Shown in pieces: positions 60,818-64,000 of a stretch of 64,000 nt of DNA (its first letter is position 1; every line of letters begins with the position of its first letter). This stretch comes from Persicitalea sp963716085 (GTDB lineage: Bacteria > Bacteroidota > Bacteroidia > Cytophagales > Spirosomataceae). The notes beneath the pieces are model-generated. The model ran no database searches. It was not told the DNA's origin and saw only the letters and a list, made by a program, of their open reading frames with translations. The DNA is taken from the NCBI GenBank assembly GCA_963716085.1, contig OY970288.1:4526001-4590000 (forward strand), given 5' to 3'. The translations under genes were made by a program, and so were the position numbers.

Positions 60818-60852
60818 GAAAAGAAAGGTGCCAAGTTGTTTTTTGCACGTTG

Positions 60853-62187
60853 CTAAACAGCGTCAGAAGGTTCAACCGGAGCTTTTCCCGTTCCGCTCAG
60901 CAGAAAGACCGCACCCACGCCTAGTGGGGCTAATAGCGCCGCCATGCCGAAAAAGGAAGTATAGCTTTCCTGCGTCATGTAGGGCACCAACCAGGTCGTG
61001 ATCAAAACACCCAATACGGCACCGGTGCCACTGATCCCCGCCAGCGTCCCGACCGACTTTCCCGAGAAAAAGTCAGAAGGCAAAGTCTGGATATTACCGA
61101 TGGCGATCTGAAACCCGAGCAGCGCCACGAATATGGCCATCATAGCTTCTTCCGGGCTACGCACGAAGGCACTGATGATCAGGGCGGGCAGCATAATCAA
61201 GCCACCCAACCCGACGCAAAACTTACGCGCTTTGATGACGGGCCAGCCTTTACGAATCAATCGTCCCACCAGCAAACCGCCGCCGATGCTGCCGATTGCG
61301 GCCCCGACGTAGGGGAACCACGCGAACGCCCCGATTTGCTTGATGTCGAACCCGAACTCGTCGTTCAGGTAAATGGGCAGCCAGCTAATGAAAAGCCACC
61401 AGATGGGATCCAAAAAGAATCGGGAGAGAATCACGGCCCAGGACTGCTTGAAACCAAGTAGTTTCTTGACCGACAGACCGGGATCATTCTGGATGACTTC
61501 GGGCGGTTGCCCGTCCAGGATGTAATCCCGCTCGGCCTTGGAAAGCCACGGGTGTTTGTCGGGCGAGGCTTTGTTGATGAGCCACCAGGGAATAATCCAC
61601 AGCAGCCCGATGGCCCCGATGAGCAGGAAAGTACCCCGCCAGCCCAGGCTCCCGTAGAAATAGGCGATCAGGGGAGCCGAAATCACCGCGCCCAGCGCCG
61701 CGCCGGAGTTGAACAGCCCTTGCGCGAAGGCCCGTTCCCGCACCGGGAACCATTCGGCGTTGGACTTGGTGGCACCCGGCCAGTTGCCCGCTTCGCCCAA
61801 GCCCAGCAACGCCCGGAACAGCGCGAAGGAACCCAGCCCGCGCGCCACGGCGTGCAGGGCGGCAGCCACCGACCACAGGCCGATGGAAAGGACAAAGCCC
61901 AGCCGCGTACCGACCCGGTCGAACAACCGACCCGATACGGTTTGGCTGATGCCGTAGGCCACCATGAAGAACGACACCACCAGCGCGTACTGCTCCTTAC
62001 CCAGTTGCAGATCTTCGGCGATGCCCGGCCACATGACCGCCAGCGCGTTGCGGTCGATGTAGTTGATGATGGTGGCCAGGGCGATCAGGCCGATGATCCA
62101 CCAGCGCAGGCCCTGCACCTTGCCTTCGGGTTCTACCTCGGGCGACATGGAAACGGGGGCAGATTCGGATGTTGGTAGGTTTTTCAT
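60853..62187 (-). CDS. MFS transporter of the hexuronate/ExuT group
   Basis: The 444-residue protein has about twelve hydrophobic segments and the family blocks INYIDRNALAVMWPGIAEDL, the loop motif GRLFDRVGTRLGF, LLGLGEAGNWPGATKSNAEWFP and RFFLDPIWWLFISWLPIYL. ExuT-type members bring in hexuronates; next to KdgF and a PL17-like lyase the likely substrate is unsaturated uronate (DEH) or an alginate-derived monomer. The start at ATG 62187 fits a short hydrophilic leader. No tandem carrier is present. Confidence 0.9.
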   Translation of the reverse strand: MKNLPTSESAPVSMSPEVEPEGKVQGLRWWIIGLIALATIINYIDRNALAVMWPGIAEDLQLGKEQYALVVSFFMVAYGISQTVSGRLFDRVGTRLGFVLSIGLWSVAAALHAVARGLGSFALFRALLGLGEAGNWPGATKSNAEWFPVRERAFAQGLFNSGAALGAVISAPLIAYFYGSLGWRGTFLLIGAIGLLWIIPWWLINKASPDKHPWLSKAERDYILDGQPPEVIQNDPGLSVKKLLGFKQSWAVILSRFFLDPIWWLFISWLPIYLNDEFGFDIKQIGAFAWFPYVGAAIGSIGGGLLVGRLIRKGWPVIKARKFCVGLGGLIMLPALIISAFVRSPEEAMMAIFVALLGFQIAIGNIQTLPSDFFSGKSVGTLAGISGTGAVLGVLITTWLVPYMTQESYTSFFGMAALLAPLGVGAVFLLSGTGKAPVEPSDAV

Positions 62188-62216
62188 AGGGGTCGGTTTA
62201 GTTATTCAAGGTAGTT

Positions 62217-62606
62217 TTAGTTGGTCACGGAAGATTCGACTTCTTCCTCGGGGTTGGTGATTTTGGCAGTCATGAAATCCTCCCGGATCGGGCTGAACAC
62301 ATCGAGCAACACGCCTTCTTCCAGGCAGACCGCACCGTGCGGCGTATGCGGCGGAATGTAGAAGGCATCGTTGGTTTTCAGTACTTTCTTCTCCTTCCCG
62401 ATCGTCACTTCAAAAGCCCCGCTTTCCACGTAGGTAACCTGGCTGTGGTGATGGTCGTGGATTGGCCCGATGCTCCCTTCCTGGAACTCAGCTTTTACCA
62501 ACATGATCAGGTCGTCGTAGGCCATGATTTTGCGGCGCACGCCGTTGCCTACTTCTTCCCACTCAACTTTTTCGTCTTTGATAAATACATCGCTAATGAA
62601 TTGCAT
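62217..62606 (-). CDS. kdgF: KdgF-like cupin
   Basis: The 129-residue single-cupin protein has the metal ligands in GPIHDHHHSQVTYVESGAFE and the second His motif PPHTPHGAV. KdgF turns the unsaturated uronate product of alginate or pectin lyases into the linear keto form (DEH or DKII), so it feeds the KDG path. It lies between the lyase and the carrier, 29 bases before the MFS start. The start at ATG 62606 is canonical. Confidence 0.92.
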   Translation of the reverse strand: MQFISDVFIKDEKVEWEEVGNGVRRKIMAYDDLIMLVKAEFQEGSIGPIHDHHHSQVTYVESGAFEVTIGKEKKVLKTNDAFYIPPHTPHGAVCLEEGVLLDVFSPIREDFMTAKITNPEEEVESSVTN

Positions 62607-62685
62607 TTTGTCTGGTATTTAAAGTTAATAAATAGTTATGTCTGGAATTTTAGATGTTTGCCCCTTTGCTCAGGACGGTGGCGCA

Positions 62686-64000
62686 TTATTCAGTTTTTGT
62701 AAAATGGTAGTATCCCTTCCACGCAAAATTCCCGTCGCTTAGCCGCACTTGGTGGGAGTGCTGTCCGTCCGGGTCCTGATTAGCCACGGCCAGTCGCAAT
62801 TTCTGGCCGTTTCGGTACGTCACTTCCACAATGGTCGCCTCGGGCGAATCGTGCAGGGTCCGTAGTTCGGCGATGGCGCTCTGGGCGCCCGATGCCGTTT
62901 CGGCGGTCGGGTCGAACTGCCCGTGCGGCTCGATGACGGAAACGAAGCTCCCGCCTTTTTCCCATTTGTTCCGCACGATCATCGCCGTTTCCGGGCGCAG
63001 ATTAAAGCTGGGGTCATTGGCTCCCGCTCGGGTCAAAAGCAGTTGGGTGTTGGCATCCGTAGCCGTGGTCACCGAATAAAAGTGACTGTTATTCAACCAG
63101 GTGAGCGTGCCCGACCCGGTCTTGGGCGTCGCCTCAGCCTCGACCCACAGGTGTTGGTAGCCATTATTTTCGCCCAGCGTGCGGCGGCTCGTAAGCGAAG
63201 GCTGGTACTGGAATGAAGTCTCGATCAAATGCCCTGAATAATAGAAGGGCAAGTCGTACTGGTGCGCCTTTTCAGCATTGACCCGAAAAATATCCAGTAT
63301 GATCGGCTTTGCCTCCGCATTTTCCCGGTACAAAAATACGGTGCGCTGTAGCTTGGCGTCCGCGTAGGCTGTGTTGGCCCTGGCGCTGACAATCTGGGCA
63401 TTGGGCTTACTGATGTCGGCAAAATAAAGTTCTCCCGATTCTTCTTCGGCCACCTTTTCTTTACCCCCAAAATGTGATTTCTCATCCACCGTCACCGTGT
63501 TATGGGCAATCGTCTGCATGGCGTACGTGTCGTTCTCGGGCAAGTACCTGCCCCCGAATTTGGGCTCGACGTTGAGGAAACGCGCCGCGCCGTAGTCGGT
63601 CAGAATCTCGCGGCCATCGTCGTAGAAAGCCAGCATCAGTTTATCGAAATGGCCGTGCGACAGCCCGTGCGCCGTGTACTTGAAAACCACACTCGATTGC
63701 TCATCACCATCACCCGACCGCAGAATGGCCAAACCGCCCGATTTTCCCTCCGGCCCGTCGGAATACAGCACCGACTTACGCACAAAATCAGTGGCAGTTT
63801 TTGGGGTAGTGTTTACCAATTTGGCAACTTCGACCCCGCCCGCATTGAGCAGTACCCGGCCTTGCTGTACCGCCAGTTGCCGCAAGGAAGGATCGACGCC
63901 GTAACGCTGGAAAGTAATCGCCAGCGCCGAAACGAGTTCCTGGGTATCCCAGCCCTTTTCCTTCAAGGCATCGTTGAGCGGGTAGAATTTCCCATCGCTA
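62686..64000 (-). CDS. Heparinase II/III-type lyase, PL17 oligoalginate lyase-like, cut by the right edge
   Basis: The reading frame is open to base 64000 (the codons read SDGKFYPLNDALKEKGWD at the edge), so the N-terminal part lies outside the window. The visible 438 residues hold the end of the helical domain and the beta-sandwich of the heparinase II/III fold: TAHGLSHGHFDKLMLAFYDDGREILTDYGA, NTVTVDEKSHFGGKE, and AYADAKLQRTVFLYRE. The combination with kdgF, kdgK and eda supports PL17 oligoalginate lyase, cutting exolytically to unsaturated monouronates; another polysaccharide lyase of this fold remains possible. It is the first visible gene of the operon. Confidence 0.85.
   Translation of the reverse strand, partial: SDGKFYPLNDALKEKGWDTQELVSALAITFQRYGVDPSLRQLAVQQGRVLLNAGGVEVAKLVNTTPKTATDFVRKSVLYSDGPEGKSGGLAILRSGDGDEQSSVVFKYTAHGLSHGHFDKLMLAFYDDGREILTDYGAARFLNVEPKFGGRYLPENDTYAMQTIAHNTVTVDEKSHFGGKEKVAEEESGELYFADISKPNAQIVSARANTAYADAKLQRTVFLYRENAEAKPIILDIFRVNAEKAHQYDLPFYYSGHLIETSFQYQPSLTSRRTLGENNGYQHLWVEAEATPKTGSGTLTWLNNSHFYSVTTATDANTQLLLTRAGANDPSFNLRPETAMIVRNKWEKGGSFVSVIEPHGQFDPTAETASGAQSAIAELRTLHDSPEATIVEVTYRNGQKLRLAVANQDPDGQHSHQVRLSDGNFAWKGYYHFTKTE

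Overview
The window reads as chromosome from a Bacteroidota bacterium of the order Cytophagales (a Spirosoma/Dyadobacter-like relative is my best guess; no rRNA or other phylogenetic marker was compared). The reasons are the type IX secretion protein PorQ, a SusC/SusD pair, YHYH-domain lipoproteins, a very long isoleucyl-tRNA synthetase, many small lipoproteins and a fairly GC-rich coding style. I saw no tRNA, rRNA or CRISPR array.

Layout. 1-19 kb is mostly housekeeping: tandem FKBP isomerases, RdgB, PPK2, a biotin-dependent carboxylase beta subunit, PorQ, HslU, an esterase, FolA-Fmt and a BASS-type transporter, IleS, an M23 peptidase, a Uma2 nuclease and an aldo/keto reductase. 19-30 kb holds secreted and envelope proteins of poor annotation, an Lnt-like nitrilase, a membrane AraC regulator, an FeS photolyase and a dienelactone hydrolase. 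30-41 kb is a coherent envelope cluster on the minus strand: CotH kinase, DUF4956 and DUF2490 on one side, and four YHYH lipoproteins, an EF-hand lipoprotein, a SCO1/SenC protein, a YwqK-like protein and a broken redoxin on the other, interrupted by a complete IS4-family element with a 9-bp target duplication. Three genes or operons in this cluster share an identical two-part promoter-like motif (CGAAGGATTT, 11 bases, TCGTAC), which suggests one sigma factor or regulator. 42-50 kb has a lipoprotein, threonine aldolase, a secreted cupin and a SusC/SusD pair with a large palindromic operator upstream.

50-57.9 kb is an accessory island bracketed by two copies of a ~61-bp repeat. It contains two RelE/ParE toxin-antitoxin modules, a third broken one, a SocA/Panacea-type regulator and, framed by long imperfect inverted repeats and strikingly AT-rich, a tightly overlapping three-gene operon: a STAS-GHKL ATPase protein, a STAS-phosphoribosyltransferase-like protein and a calcineurin-like phosphoesterase fused to a phosphoribosyltransferase-like domain. 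I recognise the domains but not the system; it is the best candidate for something undescribed, possibly a defence or nucleotide-signalling module.

57.9-64 kb is an alginate/uronate utilisation cluster, all on the minus strand: a PL17-like oligoalginate lyase (cut by the right edge), KdgF, an ExuT-type MFS carrier, KDG kinase, KDPG aldolase and fructose-1,6-bisphosphatase, giving a path from unsaturated uronate to pyruvate and triose phosphate and on to gluconeogenesis. The window edges cut the first FKBP gene and the lyase gene.
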